Shown: positions 36,102-48,600, numbered from the stretch's first letter. The stretch: 64,000 bases of DNA from Ascidia mentula (GCA_947561715.1 OX387199.1:439001-503000), one strand, 5' to 3'. The notes: generated by a model not told the origin, from the sequence alone. Program-made: numbers and translations.

Positions 36102-36516
36102 CGATGTTACTCAAAAAGGAAAATCAGAGTATAGTCTTTAGGCAAAGTGTACCAAAGTTCAGGCAATCAGATAACAAAATTTACCTATATTTAGCACAAA
36201 TTTACATTAGACAGAGAAATATGTAAATTTTAACCAACTACCAAAGCGTACACGACACAACGAACTTGCACAAACCTTGACAGAGGGTTTTTCTCTGAGC
36301 TGTGCGTTAGAATGTACGTGTATCTAGTCTCTAATCAAAATCTACATTCTGCTTAAAATAAAAACATAGTCAATAATTTTTGCGACAAAATAAATGACTT
36401 CAAAAAATATATTTTGTGTATTTTGAAGCTATTTGCATTGGTGACATGCGTTACAGTATGCGTTATTTTATATAACAGCACGTTACTCTGCTTAGCATTT
36501 TCTGCAGTTTGTAAAC

Positions 36517-38183
36517 ATGTTGTGCCGACGATTGTTGCAGAGCGTTGCTTCTCGAAGAATAATAACACCGTGTCAATCCATAGTTACCTGTCAGCCCCTG
36601 GTAAGTTATTTAAGTAATCGGAGGTGTGAATGTTTCAAGGTTTTGAACTGAAATTAAAGAAAATGTAACCTTTTTGTGACCTGAAAAACATTAATAGGCC
36701 TGTTTGTGTAAAAATTTTGCCTTCTGTAAACCAATGAAACAGATTTTGAGTCCTGACTTGAAATAATCTAACTTAGTTGTTTTTTTTTGAAGTTGGATGA
36801 AGTGTTTTTAAACAAATCTTTATATTTTTAGGGGAATACAATTCGAGTGAAACAACATTATCCCACGAAAAGGTTTAGGAATGGAAAACCTGTTTATTCA
36901 TGGAAAAATTTCATCTACACTGTTCATTCAGTGGAAAGTGGACCCAAACAATTAAAAGTTATATTAAAAACTGATATTTTAGGCAAGTAAAATTTGCTTA
37001 AAAAAAATAAATTAAAAGGGAATAAAGTGATAATTTTTTATTGTAGTTTAAAGTGTTTTTTATTTTATATTTTTTATGTTTTAGATGTTGGGGTAAAAGG
37101 TGAATTAGTGAATTTGCCCAAAAAAGTTTCTCGCTACCTTCTAAAAATGGATCTTGCCATGTACGCTTCACCTGAAAATATCGATGAATTTGTGGTGAAA
37201 TATGTAAGTTTATTGTATGCAGTGATCACTTGCAAGACTGACACAATATTATTTATTAATTACCAAAGGTACTTTTCTGAAGAGTAAAACCTGTCTTTCT
37301 TTTTTTTTATTTTGTTTCAAACTAGAAAACTTTAATGTCTTGTTTTGACTGTGATGTGTTCAATTTCCCAAACTCATATTTAATCTTATTTTTAATCTCA
37401 AAAAAACATATTGTTACTGTTCTATTCAAATTTTGTTTTTCAAACCATTAAGGCTATCAGTCTGAATTTGACGTTTCAAAATCCTTTAGTTTGTATATTA
37501 ACTGGTAATATTTTTTTTTGTTCAGTCTGAAGAGCAAACCCAGACAATCACCGGAAGGAAGACGATGATGTGGTTGATGCATCAGGATATCTTGGAAATT
37601 CCTCTACAGAAAGACATGGAATGGAAATTGACAGCAGAAGTTTTATCGAGAAATTTGTTAAAGGTTGGTTTTATATATTTGTAATTTAAGAAATAATTTG
37701 AATTGTTTCAATGTTGTATTGGACTGGATATTGTTTCACTATGAGTTAAAACACTTTTGTGCAGTTGTTTTACTAAATTGCTGATTATTGACCAAAATCC
37801 CATTGTTCCTGAAGTGATTAAAACAATAATTATGGTTTTGATGGTCGTTGTACACTGCTTAAAAAGTAACTGTATATGTTTGTTCAAACAGCACCACAAG
37901 CTCTATGCGCCCCCAGAAGCTATAACATTACCCAATTATGACATCACAAATGAAGATGTTGGAAAAGATGAGGAACACGAGTTAGGAATATCTGTGAGTA
38001 CAAACTATATTCTGGGCTGAGTGCTTAAAGAAGCAACATTCAGCATTGCTCTAAACTTAAATGAAATTGTTTATTTTTGAACAATACAGGGTATATTCAC
38101 ATGTATTTCTTCCTCAGGTTAATCAAGGTGAATCAATTCCAATCAAAATCAAACTTATTCCTGGTGTCCTGGTTCAAAACTGA
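36517..38183 (+). CDS. MRPL9: Mitochondrial large-subunit ribosomal protein bL9m
   Basis: Component of the mitochondrial 39S ribosomal subunit. Six exons: 36517-36600, 36832-36982, 37085-37203, 37526-37663, 37892-37993 and 38118-38183, giving 219 residues (human about 267). Residues 1-28 are Arg/Ser/Leu-rich without acids (MLCRRLLQSVASRRIIT), a mitochondrial import presequence. The bL9 core follows: DVGVKGELVNLPKKVSRYLL then GLA-type LAMYASPEN, matching the animal MRPL9 block around YASPEN, and a C-terminal domain containing MEWKLTAEVLSRNLLK. Exon 2 ends TTTTAG then GCAAGT. Only this GC donor keeps the bL9 frame into exon 3, so intron 2 is of GC-AG type. A tctgcag acceptor-like site ends 9 nt before the ATG. 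The gene converges on INPP5K, with about 1 kb between stop codons. Confidence 0.9.
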
Positions 38184-39173
38184 TCGACACTTCCTCCATT
38201 ATTAATTTATTTTCTGCATTATTACGATCTAAGCAAACCTCCATAGCTGTTACAGTGGCACTCAGTTTCATTGCATAATTGTTTCAAATATAAAAATATT
38301 TATAAAATTTACATTGTGGAAAAAACTTTAGGTTAAATTCAATCTGGTGCAAGATGTTAACGAGATCAATAATTTTGGGAGTCGCACAAAATTTACTGTT
38401 GTATTGTTTTCATGTGAATGAACAAAACCTTTTGTCTTTGTCAATTTGTGGTGCATGGAAGAAAATTGAGATATAGAAACAGCAGAAGAATACCAATCAT
38501 ATAGTTTTGCAAAACTGTTAGAGCAAGTATACAGATTGAAGAACAACGTTAGTTCAAATGTTAGCACAAAATTTATACAGTATGCAACAATTTTTAATGG
38601 GTACTAGTTTTTATAAAAACACAACAAAGCACACACGATAGTAACACCTAATACTTTTGACTTATCAGTAAAACAACACAAGCACTTTTTATCACAAACT
38701 TGCAAAAATCAAACTGCAATATTTCTGCATATCGTAATTCAACACAGAAACAATGGTGAATTCAGTTGAAGTTAAAAAAAACAGTACATTTGTTAGTGTT
38801 TACTCTGTCCAGGCTATAATGGGTGTTACGTCATACACATATTAGGAAGAACAAAATTATTTTTAATGATTGTTCACAAAACTCAGCTTAGTTTTCAAAC
38901 TTGCGTAAGTAAGGAATATTTTTTTGGTTAACTGCATTTTGGAAATGTGCAAATTACAAACTGGCAGTTTTTTGATTTTCATTTACAAAGCAAGGTAATT
39001 AGCATGCACACAGTGATTAGGAATGGATTGAAGCATTTAAAAAATTAATAAATTACATGGACACCAGATGCATAATATAAATCACATCACTGGATAATGA
39101 CATCATTTTGTGGTATAAGAAGTAATAGTTGTATGCAGACAACATCCAAATGGTTTATAAGTTTGTCATTACT
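38184..39173. other. Intergenic region between convergent 3' ends
   Basis: AT-rich; presumably the 3' UTRs of MRPL9 (plus) and the INPP5K-like gene (minus). No coding exon recognised. The minus-strand open frame at 38328-38567 has no domain and no splice partners. Confidence 0.5.
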
Positions 39174-42100
39174 TTAATCATCTTTCGATCGTGCTTGAAA
39201 TTTGAATGCTTCACTCAACCCCATTAAACATGACATCTTATCACTGTAATAACCGACACAATATGATTTTGATGGATCCACATCAGACACACTCGGAAAT
39301 TCATATTGACATATTTTAGTCTCTGTCACTTTGTCAGGGTCGTTGCTTTCTGGAACGTACATCCACGAGACATATGATCGAAAATCGGTTAGTGGTAACT
39401 GAAACGACAAAGGTGATGTTAAAACTGTGGTTGATGAAAGTTACTTGTCCACTGCCCAATCAACCCAGGTTAAATCCACAATCAGTTAAAAATTTCAACT
39501 GAAAGTTGAATTTCCCTGCCTACTTTTAACTGTGACTAAAGGGGCCAAGTTCTTTGTTGCAATATATGTGTAGGTTACTGTTTAATCAACAATCAATTAC
39601 ATTAAAAATCAATTCACGACCTACCTCATACACTGCAAGGTAGTCTGATGAATCTTTGTGCATCCCAAAACTGTACGACACAGAGAGTTTTGCCTCCTCT
39701 TCCAACTCCCATGATCCCAAAACTTTAACATCAACCAACTCATTCTGCTCCTTGGAAATCTGTGTCACAAGATTTAAACATGCACAAAATGGGGCAGAAA
39801 TTTGTTTAATATTCTGACACATTAGAGCAGTGTTTCCTAAACTTTTTTGTATGATGTTCATCAATTTACGAGAGTGGGAAAGTACGCAATAAAATTCTAC
39901 AAGGTTTATTTTTAAAAATTTTTGGATAAAATCAACCTAAAATTACAATAAAATTGTTTTTCATTGTGTGCTTCCTGGCATAGTGTCATCATAATGACAA
40001 TATAAATGTGTTTGTGACATCATGTTTGTCAAACGCTCTGGGAGTTATGGAGGTTTCTGATAAGGAAGCAGGAAATAGACCATAAAGTGGATGAATTGAA
40101 ATCACTTAACGCCTCCAACATGCAACCAGCTTAAAGCACGGAAATGATCACTTAATATCATTTAATATTCTACAACTATGAAGATGCTCATTTGTCATTA
40201 CATAGCTATAGCCAGTGCAAAGAGTTTGAACACATGCTGTCTTTAATATACACCTTAATGTGATAAAGTGCAGTCACAGGTTTGTGGTCACTTGATAAGA
40301 GGTAGGGATGACTTTTGTAAGAACCAGGAACTTGTGTGATGAAATCCCTGTCCGGTCCTTCACCCTTTGTCGTAAGTGCTGAAAAAAAGAAAGGTGTTGT
40401 TCCAGACATATGGTGGCCCTGAGGAAGCCAAGCTGTATAACAGGTGAAATGTTGGTAATAAAGTGGGCGCTTTACTGTGCCAGATGAACAGATTAATTAT
40501 AATTATGCCTTGCAGCAACAGCATCATGATATGTGGGTTAAGGTTTAGCAGAAATAATGAACTCTTTTTAACAAATTTTGTCCAGTTCTAACTTTCTCGA
40601 TCGAGGAGGAATCAACACAAATAAAAAAATTTCCATTGCAACGACAGCAGGGAAATACCCTAACCTGATGCATGAAGAAAATCTGGATGAATTCGAACAA
40701 GAATTCTATCAGTCCAAGCTGGTTTCCTCTGTTTTTCGCTCGTGTCAAAAACACTTGTTCCAAAATCATACTGAAAAAAGTTGATCCAACATTGATATTA
40801 GTAACTAAGACTAACATAAATATTTTGTTGAAAGTGGAATTAAGGGCTTGGTGTGGTTAAGCATTTTGTATTGCAGCAAACAACTACAATATAAGGCACG
40901 CATCACTATCTTACCAGTAATTACACAAGTTGGTACCTTGTATGTTGGTTGAAAAGTTATTTCACCCTCCTTAAACTCCATCAGAAGTTTGTCTTTTTTC
41001 TGATGCTTCTTCAACTAAGGATAAATTTTAAACATTGCAATGAAATAGTTAAAATTTATCCGACAACACATTGTGTTTACAAAGATAACGAGTGGATGGT
41101 TTGCCTGGCATGCTCAACAAACAAAACATATTTCACACAAGTGTGCTAATGGGAGAAACCTGATCGCATTCCAACAACTTTGTGTACGACTTCTTCTCAA
41201 CCGAGTGGATGATGTCATCACGTGTGATGTCATCGATGCGGAAGTTTGTGTCTCCAAACCAAAAACATGCACTGAAATTAAAAAATTTATTTGTTTTTAA
41301 AATAACAATGCACATTTACTCAAGTATGGTCAGTAAGTAAACATAATAAAAACAACAAAAACATAGTTATTTTTCTCTCACTCAATGTACAAATTTACTA
41401 AAATGCAAAAGTTTGTGTTTTTTGTGTTATAATGAAAAGTCTTTGAACAAACGCAAGCATAGTGTTGAAGTTTAAAAGCAGCAGTTACTCATGACTCAAA
41501 ACAGTTGCCGTGTCGTCAAAATCAATTCCTTCGATAACTTGATGAAAGTTATCGACCCTGTCGTCGTCATTGTCGAGGTGGGCTGCAAGGTGGGTGTTCA
41601 CGAGACAAACCTTCTCTCCATACACCCATGCTGATACTGATACTCCGCCCTTGTTTCCCTGGAAAAATAAATACTTGCTAATTCACATGTTTTCATCGAC
41701 AAAATTATTACAAACAACAATAATTTCAGTTCTAAATATCACTTCATTACCATTGAGGGGACAACACAAAAAACAGAAAAAATTTACACGTGAAAGTTGT
41801 ATAGTGTTTTTTTTGGTTTTGTTGAACTAATGGTCGTACCACAAGCATGGTAAAAAGGTTTAATCCCTTAGTTTTCTTAATTCAAGATAAAAAATACTAA
41901 TACAGCTAAATGTATAGGAACAACCAAGCAATACACCTGAATACGATATTTTCTTTAATGTTAAAAAAAAACAAATAGTTACCCATCTTCCACCAAATCC
42001 AGTTCTCTCATAACTTGTTTTAACAAACCGAATGTAAGGAAGATGGTTTAACTTCGCGAAGACCGACAACGACATTCCTTGCAAACGAACACTTTCCACC

Positions 42101-43374
42101 TGCGAAGAAAGGTTGCTGATGACATTAAAGGTACTTGACAATTTTTACTGGTAATCTTGCTACATTAGTAACATTTTTTTTCATGAGTTTATGAGTTAAC
42201 TGACACAAAATTATATAACCTCAAGGTGGCTGTAAAGCTGACAACAAAATTAGTTTCAATACTTTAATATTGCCTGTGCCGATCACAGTGTAATAAATGT
42301 AATGATGTAAATGCACGGTACAAAGGACAACAATTGTACGCCTGGTGTTTGAGGGTAATTGTAATGAAGTACAAACACTTGCTGTAATAAAAGTCATCTG
42401 AATATAACTTAGTTTGGAGGACTGGAGGTTATGTAAAGTGACTGGAGTTTACATTAAATCGCAACCAATGTTAATGGCCTTGTTGAAACAAGTCAATTGT
42501 GTTATGTGATTAGGAAACTGACCATGTAATATCCATGTTTAGTGAGAAGAGACAACAGTGATTTTGCCCATTCATCGTACGAGACAAAACTTTTTGCGGT
42601 TTCACTTGCCCCAGTTGATATTTCTTGAAGTCTAATAAACCAATTAGTTGTAAGTCATCACAATCCAACTATAGACATCACAGCTTAATTATGGTAGGAA
42701 AGACGGCAACATACCCCACTGCATACAAGTCAATGGGGTTTTGCTTCTCATCCAGATCAAGAAGTTTAAGAAAATCTTTTTCAGGTGCTGGGTCTCCTGA
42801 ACCAACATTCCAGGTACAAATATAAAATCTGCAATATAAAGTTGCCATTAAACATTTTATTACAAGCGCAGAGTTTCTGGATTGCCACGTATTTGACAAA
42901 AGTAGGATTTATTGCATAGTAAAGTATCAGAAGTGGTTAAAGTTACTTTAAAAAATATACATATCCAATGTAGCATCGCATTTTCCAGCATTAAGTGTAT
43001 TCCTTTGCATATTTGTGTACCCATGTATGACCGATTCATAACCTTAAAAAATTACAAAATCTGCACAGTAATTTGAAAAGGAATTCAGAAAACCAGATCA
43101 AACAAACCAAACATGATTCAAATCAGGGTTTACTCGAGTTTGATGTTAATTTGCTGAAGCATCCCAGCCATCTCTTGTTTAAGCAACTTTACAGTTTATT
43201 TATTACTTGTGAGATAATCCTTTCACTAAGCCTTGGAAAGGCCTGGAATTTTAATTCCTGTTGATACCCATTAAATAAACCAAGTTAACCTGGCATTATA
43301 GCTTGTCTGGGTCTAGTTTAAATGTAGAAGGTCAGGATTAATTAAAACATCAAGACTCACCGAAGTTGCTTCAT
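39174..43374 (-). CDS. INPP5K: Inositol polyphosphate 5-phosphatase with C-terminal SKICH domain (INPP5K/SKIP-like)
   Basis: Removes the 5-phosphate from PI(4,5)P2/PI(3,4,5)P3-type lipids and damps insulin/PI3K signalling in its family. Ten exons right to left: 43374-43361, 42828-42715, 42631-42523, 42099-41983, 41658-41489, 41271-41160, 41014-40915, 40378-40254, 39759-39625 and 39398-39174; 406 residues (human INPP5K 448). Visible: MKQLRFYICTWNVGSG, YAVGLQEIS, GFGGRW then GNKGGVSVS, VNTHLAAH (catalytic His), FWFGDTNFRID (family GDLNYR), FKEGEITFQPTYK, SYKSHPYLLSSDHKPV, then a SKICH domain ending YCVGYYSDKMSCLMGLSEAF. Odd: between TYK and the SDHKPV exon the family's YDTSxKxRxPAWxDRIL block is absent; no exon for it was found in 40379-40914. 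As joined here the enzyme would lack a phosphate-contacting motif. The first coding exon is only 14 nt, directly after an AG. Confidence 0.85.
40430..40475 (+). repeat. Dispersed-repeat tail motif in INPP5K intron
   Basis: ccctgaggaagccaagctg followed by ggtgaaatgttggtaataaa. The pairing of a GAGGAAG word, a GAAA(C/T)GTTGG word and AATAAA resembles 3' tails of dispersed retroelement-like repeats seen in many invertebrate genomes. Identification is from memory of the motif type, not a database. Confidence 0.3.
40578..40784 (+). other. Protein-like open frame, opposite strand, in the INPP5K intron
   Basis: Plus-strand frame of about 65 residues preceded by an acceptor-like tttttaacaaattttgtccag and ended by a stop at 40782-40784. 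Composition is protein-like (LDRGGINTNKK, YPNLMHEENLDEFEQEFYQ, SVFRSCQKHLFQNH). I do not recognise it. It could be the terminal exon of a nested gene or a fragment of an inserted element, and it sits exactly where the missing phosphatase exon is expected. Confidence 0.35.
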
Positions 43375-44026
43375 TCTAATTGCAAAGTTTAAAAAACCTA
43401 CAAATTACCAAAACCTGCAGAAAGAAACATTCACATTACAAAGCCAAAAACTCTAACTTGTTTTGAATACAATGAATAGACATAATATGGAATGCCTTAA
43501 AAACATGCAAGCGTAATAATAGATTTCTAAATGTAAAGATCAGTGGTGTGCAATGAATTAGGGAAGAAAAAATTGCTGTGATGTATTTTGCGTTTGAACC
43601 ACCTGTACTTTCCTACATAAAACATCCCACAACACAACACAATTCACCAAATATCTCTATCCAACGACCAGCTTAAAACACAACCATATTACAGTAACCC
43701 AGTAGTTTTATTCCTACAGGAATCTCACCAACAATTTTGGGAACCTAAGAACTTGTATAAAAAGATACATTTTGTACAACTTTAATGTTTAACATCTTTC
43801 ATGGAAAAATACTGGAAAATAAATTATAAACATTTGCTAAAGTTTCCCTGTATGTTGTACTAAGAAATTGAAATGAATAGATCACTTATTTTTCGGTTGA
43901 ACCAATGTCAAACATTCATGCAAAAGGACAATAAACCTGCATAACTAAACAGTTTTGAGTTTGATAAAAATTAAATCCAATAAATTTCACAGTATAATTC
44001 TACTGAAAGCAAGAACATCTTTACAT
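43375..44026. other. Intergenic, 0.65 kb
   Basis: Lies between the INPP5K-like first coding exon and the DNAJ stop codon, both minus strand. No exon recognised. Presumably the INPP5K 5' flank and the DNAJ 3' UTR. Confidence 0.5.
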
Positions 44027-44911
44027 TTAAAAATACTTTTTGTTGTGCTTTTTGTCACTACTATGCTTTTTCCTTTTCTTGCTGTGATCTCTCAAACTTT
44101 CCTCAGTGGCTTGTCTGACTGCTTCGTCTTCGTCGTAGTGGCTGTTGAAACCATAAGTGTTAAAGGTGTTGAATGTTCCTCTGGATGACTGATTGTAACT
44201 GGGCCCATCAACTGAAGAACCACCATTTTCTTTACTCAACTCAATCGCCAAGAGTTCATCGTCAGGTTTACCATCAACCATCAGTGACGTTAACTTTCCA
44301 TTTTTGCGAACCTCTACTCGTTCCTTTCCATTCTCCACAACTTTTTTTGTTTCAACCCTTTCTCCGTTCACAACTTTTGTAGTTTTTGTCACCGAACGGT
44401 GGCCACCGCCTCCACCAAAGCCCCCAGAAGTAAATGATGTAAAACTAGAGGAGCCACCACCACCCATGAAATCGGAACCACCAAAGTCGCTGAAAGCCTG
44501 AAAACCACCTCCAAACCCCATGTTGAATGGGTCGTGAATGTTTCCCCTCGAGCCATTTCTCCCTCCTGCTCCCCCAAAACCAGGAAACAACCCAGCAAAG
44601 GGATCAGAATCTCCGAAGAACTGTCGGAAAATATCTTCAGGGTTGTGAAATTCAAAGTGGAAATCAGGCATTCCACCCCCACCCCTGCCAGCCATCCCAT
44701 CCTTCCCGTATCTGTCGTACACTTTCCTTTTCTCCGGATCAGACAAGACTTCGTAAGCTTCAGATATTTCCTTAAATTTACTCTCGGACTCTTCTTTATT
44801 GTTTGGATTTTTGTCAGGATGCCATTTCAATGCTAATTTTCTGTACGCTTTCTTAATGTCATTCTCATTTGCACCTTTCGAAATACCTAAAGTTTCATAA
44901 TAATCCGACAT
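44027..44911 (-). CDS. DNAJB6: DNAJB6/DNAJB2-type Hsp40 co-chaperone, single coding exon
   Basis: J-domain protein that stimulates HSP70 ATPase activity and suppresses aggregation. 294 residues in one uninterrupted exon. J domain at residues 1-70 with the HPD tripeptide ([10 protein letters not shown]) and [17 protein letters not shown]. Then a Gly/Phe-rich region ([23 protein letters not shown]), an [14 protein letters not shown] stretch like the Ser/Thr region of DNAJB6, the [17 protein letters not shown] beta segment and [12 protein letters not shown], both typical of the B2/B6/B7/B8 group. The tail [18 protein letters not shown] fits a ubiquitin-interacting motif as in DNAJB2, followed by a Lys-rich end. 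The start is [10 protein letters not shown] at 44911; further upstream in frame there is no ATG, and a tattgtttcag acceptor-like site ends at 44960. B6 versus B2 cannot be settled; this may be the pre-duplication gene. Confidence 0.85.
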   Translation of the reverse strand: MSDYYETLGISKGANENDIKKAYRKLALKWHPDKNPNNKEESESKFKEISEAYEVLSDPEKRKVYDRYGKDGMAGRGGGGMPDFHFEFHNPEDIFRQFFGDSDPFAGLFPGFGGAGGRNGSRGNIHDPFNMGFGGGFQAFSDFGGSDFMGGGGSSSFTSFTSGGFGGGGGHRSVTKTTKVVNGERVETKKVVENGKERVEVRKNGKLTSLMVDGKPDDELLAIELSKENGGSSVDGPSYNQSSRGTFNTFNTYGFNSHYDEDEAVRQATEESLRDHSKKRKKHSSDKKHNKKYF

Positions 44912-45689
44912 TCCACAATTTAGAAGAATGTTTTTATCAACTGTGTTCACCAAGTACTTCTGAAACAATATTTATTTGTAAAATTATGAGCAATAACTTT
45001 TTACGTTGTCATAGTCATAAATATACTACGTTCATATTTTATTCCTGTCACGCAATACTGTTTCATATTTTCATGCGATTTACGGTCATTTTTAACGAGA
45101 AGGCCGTTTCTCCGTTTGTACGAACACTTCAAATAATCAAGTAAAACGTCCAATATTTTCTGTACACCTGCAGCGTAAGTTTTTAAAGCTTAGCATTATT
45201 AGTTCCTCATTTGGTCAAGATGAACTACAGAGAAAAACTTGTCGCCAACTGAAGCGAAACAAGCCAGGAGGGATTTTCCCTTCCAGAAACTTCGAATGAC
45301 ATCACCACCATTTATCGTCATGTAATAAAAAAAAAAACATCGGCTTTCTTTTGATAAAATTTACAGCAAGGAGAACGCACCGAAATGACCTTATCTAAAA
45401 TTCAGTACATTGATAAGGGAAATAATTTTGACGTACTGCATAAAGGCACAAAAAAAACACAATTTTTTAAACAAAACGTTGAAATCTCTTATTTCTTTAG
45501 TGAAAGTAAAATGAATTTGTAAAAAAAGTAGTTCTTGCATTAATTGCCGTGCAAACGCTTTCAATGTAAAGTTCAAGTGCAAAATCTATCTACAAAACTG
45601 TCTTTTTTCTTTTGGAACAATATCACAAAACCACAGCGCCAACATAACTGGTAAGATGCACACACATATATAGGGACTGAAAGGTGTTA
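44912..45689. other. Intergenic, 0.8 kb
   Basis: Contains the DNAJ 5' leader (44912-44959) and the 3' flank of the TM9SF2-like gene. No other gene seen. Confidence 0.5.
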
Positions 45690-48600
45690 TCATAAGCTGT
45701 TTGTTTGTATGGTTAGAATGGGAAGTCCATGTGAGCCTTTTTCGTGTTCGTCAACCTCATTTTCAAATTTGGTGTAAATTTTGCAAAGAAACCAATAGCA
45801 AGAAAGAAATCCAATGGTACCTGTAAGTAATTATTTTAAGCATTTTGCAACGCTGTGGGTTGGGAAACACAACAAATGGATGCATTTTACCTGTACCAAG
45901 AAACAGAAATGTAGACACAATCAGAAGCCAGCAAAGATAAACAACAAAGTTCAGTAATCCATTCAAGTAAAGTTGTGTAAAATAGAATCGAAACGCGTAG
46001 ATGAGGAAATAAAACACAACAAATCCAGAAGTAATAAAAGACCTCCACCACCACCTGTAATCCTGCAGAAAAGTTGGACTTTTTGTTAAAATGATTGCTT
46101 TACAATCACATTAAACCATGTCAGTACTTTAAACTTTGGGTTTTAAGGGAAAAAATCTAACAATTACCTCAGCCGTAAGATGTAGATAGCAGAGCAGTAT
46201 AGTCACTACACAGCATGTTATTGCAAGTAGCACTGTAGTCAACAGAAGATTACCATAGATATTGTAGATTTGATGAGACCTGAAAATAGGTGTCAAGGTG
46301 TTCACTACTTTACATAAATATTTTATTATTATTGTTTTCTTTTTTCAGAATCTGTTTGAAAAATACTAATTGTGCATCCAGTTTTATTCAGTTTTTAAAT
46401 CAGAATAAATATTCATATAGCACCACTGCCAAGAAAAGATTTCTTACCAAATTGAGTTTAAGATGAAAAATAATTGAATAAAAATACAACTAAAGGGTAA
46501 AATCCCCCCCATGACGATCGTACATATGGGTTTCTTGCAACAGGAGTGGTTGGGGATGATTCTGCGTGCCACATTGACAGGAACTGGGTGTTTAAACATC
46601 TACAATAACATGAACAGATATAACAAATCAACTGAAGCGGTTTACTCGATCAACCACAACTGGATAGAAAAGCCAGAAAACTTTTTCATACTCTCAAGCA
46701 GGATGTTGATATTTTGTGCAACTTGTATATTTGTATAGGACACAGTCAGTAACAACAACAATCTACTAAAGTTCAAAGGAAACCTACTTTTTGTCTTAAT
46801 CCGAGGTAAGAGCCAAGAAATAACATTGGAACCAGCAAACAGAACCAGACTAACAATAATTCAAGTATTGTCATCGCTGGAACATAATCAGAACTTCGTT
46901 GACTCCAATAAATTAAATTAACCACATCAAAAATAATGAAGGTAAATCTAATAACAAAAAAATACATTTCAATTAAACAAACACACAAGTTTCCTTTCCC
47001 ACAGTTTAAATATTGTAGAAATGTCACTTAAAATTTATTTTCATAAATTTACACAGAAAGTAGAAATGAATATTAGACAAATTTTCTGTTATGAAATACA
47101 AAAGTTACCCAGGAAAGAGCAGTGCCGTCATCAAACTGTTTATTTTTGGCTTTTCACCTTGAAAGGCTGAGAAATATAACGATACAAACCATGAATCAGA
47201 AATACATTATCTGCTACTTTGTCATAAATCTGACAATTTTAAACAAAATTAACATTTTCTTACAATTTTTACTCTTTGTCTGACTAGGGATTATAGCCAA
47301 CATCACATGGATGGATGTGATCACTTACTTTTGTAAAACCTTGTCGAAATATATCCACCAACCAAACCACAAGATGCAAACGATAATGTTGCTGTTGTCG
47401 CAAGTGCTCCTCTGTTTGCTGGCGACAAAAGCCCAATGCAAGCCCCAGTGAGGGTCATAAGTGTGGCACATACTGTCTGCATAGCAAAGTAATTATTAAA
47501 TTTACCACCTTTGCACTCAATAATTTCACCAAAGGATTGCAATAAACTGTTAAAACTACTAAATAATGAAACACATTTTTATAAAGATGAGTTAATTTGA
47601 TCATTTCTATGTCTGAAGTTCACGCAGGAATTGAATATTTAAATCATTACCTGCACCCCAACACCAAGAAATATTGACAACATCATTGGTTTAGGAGGAA
47701 TTCTGAAAACATCACCGCGTACAACCTCCCATGCATAACATGCAGCAATCATCTACAGTTGTAATGTTTTAATTCTTTAAAAAAATCATCAAAACATATG
47801 TGGACTTTTTTTAAAGAACAAACAAACATTCCCAAGTAACCTGGGACATATTGAAACAACTTAAAACTAGATCATGATTTTCAACTTAGATTAAGTTGTT
47901 GCCAACCTTGGTCTTGTCCCCCTGACTTTTGTGTTTTCCGAATCTTTTGCAACTCAACCAAATCAGAATAAAACCAAGAAATGCGACAATAATCAAGGAA
48001 TTCAATGAGGAAAACATTAAAATATTGTTGTGAGGAAGCTGATCTAACAAATAATCCCAGCGGTTTTCCCACTTCAAGCTGTTGTCCTCCTGAAAAAAAA
48101 ATTCCACAAGTTTTTGGGATTTGCAAAAGTGAAATAAAAGTTACCTGAGCATTTTTAGTTTCTTAACTAGTGTTAAAAGCTGCTGTTAATTTTAACCTAA
48201 ACACATGAAAAGTTTGGTACCCGGAAGTAAACGCTGTATGTATAAGTGACATCAAGCGGACCTTCAAAATCTGCAGAGATGTTAAGCGGAGGTCCTTGAC
48301 ATGATGAACCCGAGAAACTAAAAATTTTTTAGGTTCTTTTGCTTCCAAGCAAAAATGTTTCAAAAGCGCATAAGATGTAAATAACAATTGCAAATGTTAC
48401 AACAAAAATATTACAATTACCTTTTTGGTGACACAGTAGCTTTGACAATATTACAATTATGATTGTAATATATTGTGATATCTGCATGGTTAAATAGGTA
48501 GTAACTGTCCTGCTCACTGAACGCCTCCTGAAAACAAGAAAACACACCTATTGTGGACAGTTCTGCATGCTCACAATCTTCAATGTCTGCAACTAGTTAG

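Noticed and set aside
44912-44968. N-terminal extension of the DNAJ protein upstream of [10 protein letters not shown]
   Set aside because: No ATG in the extension and a tattgtttcag acceptor-like site inside it; the J domain normally starts within a few residues of Met.
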